Below, in pieces: positions 62,174 to 64,000 of a DNA stretch of 64,000 nucleotides. Position 1 is the stretch's first letter; the number at the start of each line of letters is the position of its first letter. This DNA is from Microthyrium microscopicum (Eukaryota; Ascomycota; Dothideomycetes; Microthyriales; Microthyriaceae). The position numbers were made by a program, and so were the translations under genes. The stretch spans positions 55,597 through 119,596 of the forward strand of contig MU004245.1 in the NCBI GenBank assembly GCA_010405405.1, in the 5' to 3' direction. The notes beneath the pieces are model-generated. The model searched no databases and was not told where the DNA came from. It saw only the letters and a program-made list of their open reading frames with translations.

Positions 62174-62473
62174 TACTATAATATAAGTGCTCTAGCTATA
62201 AAGTATATAAAGAATATTATATTAGTTAAAAGATTAATAATAAAAATATAGTAATTCTTAGAAAAAATATAAAAAATAAGTTTTCCTAGTAGGTCTAGGT
62301 ACTTTACTATCTTAAGCTTTAGCTTTACTAGATTAGAATAGAAGATTAGTAATAAGAATATAGTAATCTTTAGAAAGAATATACTAAATTAGTTAAAAGA
62401 TTAGTAATAAGGATATAGTAATTCTTTAACCTTTCCTCTTCTTCTTCTTCTTCTTTTCTTCTTCTTTAGTACG

Positions 62474-62800
62474 CTAATAGCCTTAGCATTAGTAGTAAAG
62501 TACGCTAGTAATACTTCTTACTACTTTTAATTACTATTTAGTTATTTAGTCTTTAATAGTTCTTTTACTACTATTACTCTTTTAAGTTTAAAGACTTAAC
62601 TACTCTAGTATACTAATAGCCTTAGTATTAGTAGTAAAGTATACTAGTAATATTTCTTACTACTTTTAGTTACTATCTAGTCTTCTAGTCTTTAATAGTT
62701 CTTTTACTATTATTACTTTCTTAAGTTTAAGGACTTAACTATCCTAATATACTAATAGCCCTAGTATTAGTAGTACTAAAGTACGCTAATAGCTTTAGTA
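62474..62800. repeat. 139-base tandem repeat, about 2.3 copies
   Basis: CTAATAGCCTTAG (third copy CTAATAGCCCTAG) begins at 62,474, 62,613 and 62,752. The units share TTAATAGTTCTTTTACTA and GACTTAACTA. Confidence 0.85.
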
Positions 62801-63040
62801 TTTTAGCCTAAGCTTAGTATATTAATAGTAGTAGTATCTCTTAGAAGTTTATTATAAGCATATTTTAGCTACTTCTTAAAAAGACTAATACTATCTTTAT
62901 AATATTAGGTTTAAATTTACTTAAAGAGAAATTCTTAAGAGTTTATAAGGTATAAATATCTTTCTTTCCTTATTTATCTTCCTCTTCTTCTTCTTTTTCT
63001 ATACTATCTACTTATAGTACTTTTACTAAAGTATAAATAA

Positions 63041-63270
63041 GCTCTATAAAACTATAATTACTCTATCTTATTAAACTAATAGCATAGAGTCTACTATCTA
63101 CTTTAAGCTAATACTAGAGTATAAATAAGCTCTATAGAATTATAATTACTCTATTTTACTAAACTAATAATATAGAGTTTACTACTTACTTTAAGCTAAC
63201 GCTAAAGTATAAACTAGCTTAATAGAACTATAATTACTCTATTTTACTAAATTAATAGTATAGAATCTTA
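63041..63270. repeat. 88-base tandem repeat, about 2.6 copies
   Basis: GCTCTATAAAACTATAATTA and relatives begin at 63,041, 63,129 and 63,217. The shared core is ATAATTACTCTATTTTACTA. Confidence 0.85.
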
Positions 63271-63393
63271 TAGGAGTTTAGAAGCGCTTACTATAATATT
63301 ATATACTCTTCTTTATAGCTCCTATAGAACTTAAAATTAATACCCTTAAGGAAAGCTAGCTTACTTTACTACTTTTAGTAATACCTCTACTAT

Positions 63394-63625
63394 AGCTTTT
63401 ATTATAGCCTATCTAGATATAATAATTATAAAGAAGGTACTTATATTAGTAACTATAGTAGCTTTTATTATAGCCTATTTAAGTATAGCTATTATAAAGA
63501 AGGTACTTATACTAGTAACTATAGTAGCTTTTATTATAGCCTATCTAGGTATAGCTATTATAGAAAAGGTACTTATACTAGTAACTATAATAGCTTCTAT
63601 TATAGCCTATTTAGGTATAGCTATT
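63394..63625. repeat. 66-base tandem repeat, about 3.5 copies
   Basis: AGCTTTTATTATAGCCTAT begins at 63,394, 63,460, 63,526 and 63,592 (last with TTCTATT). The unit is a multiple of three, so it may once have been a coding repeat of 22 residues. Confidence 0.9.
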
Positions 63626-64000
63626 TTAAATAAGAAAAAAGCTACTAGAAGTATTAATTAATTAATTATATTAGTATTAAGTAACTATTAGATTAGCTTA
63701 ACGTATCTATTACGTTTAGTAGCTATAATTATTCTTAAAGCTTATATTATAGAACTAGATATTAATCTAGTCTTTTATAATACCTAAGGTATAACCTTCT
63801 TCTTTTTCTTTCCTTCCTATTAATTTAGTAGACTTATTCTTACTTCTAACTTATAAGGAAATACAAAATAAAGTAGTTAGTATTAAGTACTTACTACTAT
63901 ATACCTTATTTAGCTTTAGATAAGAAAATATATAAGTATAACTACTAGTTATTTATTATAGAAAAGTTATTATAAGATAATTAAAATTAGAAGTAAGCCT

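Larger units (their letters stand above)
55600..64000. repeat. AT-rich RIP-degraded block (right edge, at least 8.4 kb)
   Basis: The boundary at about 55,600 is sharp. Beyond it the sequence is almost all A and T with scattered G and C, TA-rich, and nearly without CA or TG. No reading frame of 60 codons starts here, as expected after C-to-T change has made TAA and TAG from CAA, CAG and TGG. Residual tandem repeats of 57, 65, 66, 88 and 139 bases survive. The parent elements, probably transposons, cannot be named. The block runs off the window. Confidence 0.88.

Overview
The window looks like the nuclear genome of a filamentous ascomycete (Pezizomycotina). Nearly every gene carries short introns of about 45-145 bases with GT/AG borders and CTAAC- or CTAAT-like branch sites. 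The gene set includes families typical of this group: a HET-domain protein, a CFEM protein, a Zn2Cys6 regulator, Ste50 and a Tea4/Bud14-type polarity protein. The species cannot be named from the sequence alone.

Layout. Bases 1-845 and about 55,600-64,000 are extremely AT-rich, full of TA dinucleotides and stop codons, almost free of CA and TG, and contain no gene. This is the signature of repeat-induced point mutation (RIP). Five tandem-repeat families survive in the right block. Between them lies a gene island of about 54.7 kb of ordinary composition.

Core genes of the island, in order: Cdc48 AAA ATPase (+), secreted serine carboxypeptidase (+), MFS sugar transporter (-), a gene-free gap of about 4 kb, Tea4/Bud14-like SH3 protein (+), a small unknown protein (-), Ste50 MAPK adaptor (+), Zn2Cys6 transcription factor (+), AT-hook/EVE protein (-), ribosomal protein uS5/Rps2 (-), a probable decayed gene, Mediator Med8 (+) and MPDU1-type PQ-loop protein (-).

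From about 33.9 to 45 kb the content turns accessory: an orphan 318-residue protein, a small secreted eight-cysteine protein, a HET-domain protein, a CFEM membrane protein, a second small cysteine-rich protein with a CFEM-like cysteine order, and an MFS monocarboxylate-type transporter. Housekeeping genes return at 46-50.6 kb: transketolase, an AhpD/carboxymuconolactone decarboxylase-like protein and a BMT6-type rRNA methyltransferase. The last 5 kb before the RIP block hold two tiny candidate proteins, one broken reading frame and a membrane-anchored orphan of 511 residues.

The genes do not form one obvious pathway. Tea4/Bud14 (polarity) and Ste50 (MAPK signalling) are related by theme only. 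I found no convincing multi-gene new system. The most interesting items are the divergent CFEM-like neighbour of a canonical CFEM gene, the AT-hook/EVE fusion with a 39-residue repeat, the secreted cysteine-rich protein with two possible C termini, a tiny protein with a regular cysteine ladder, a tiny protein ending in a CaaX box, and the orphan gene on the edge of the RIP block. Exon borders were worked out by hand; wherever I give exon coordinates the reading phase closes exactly.
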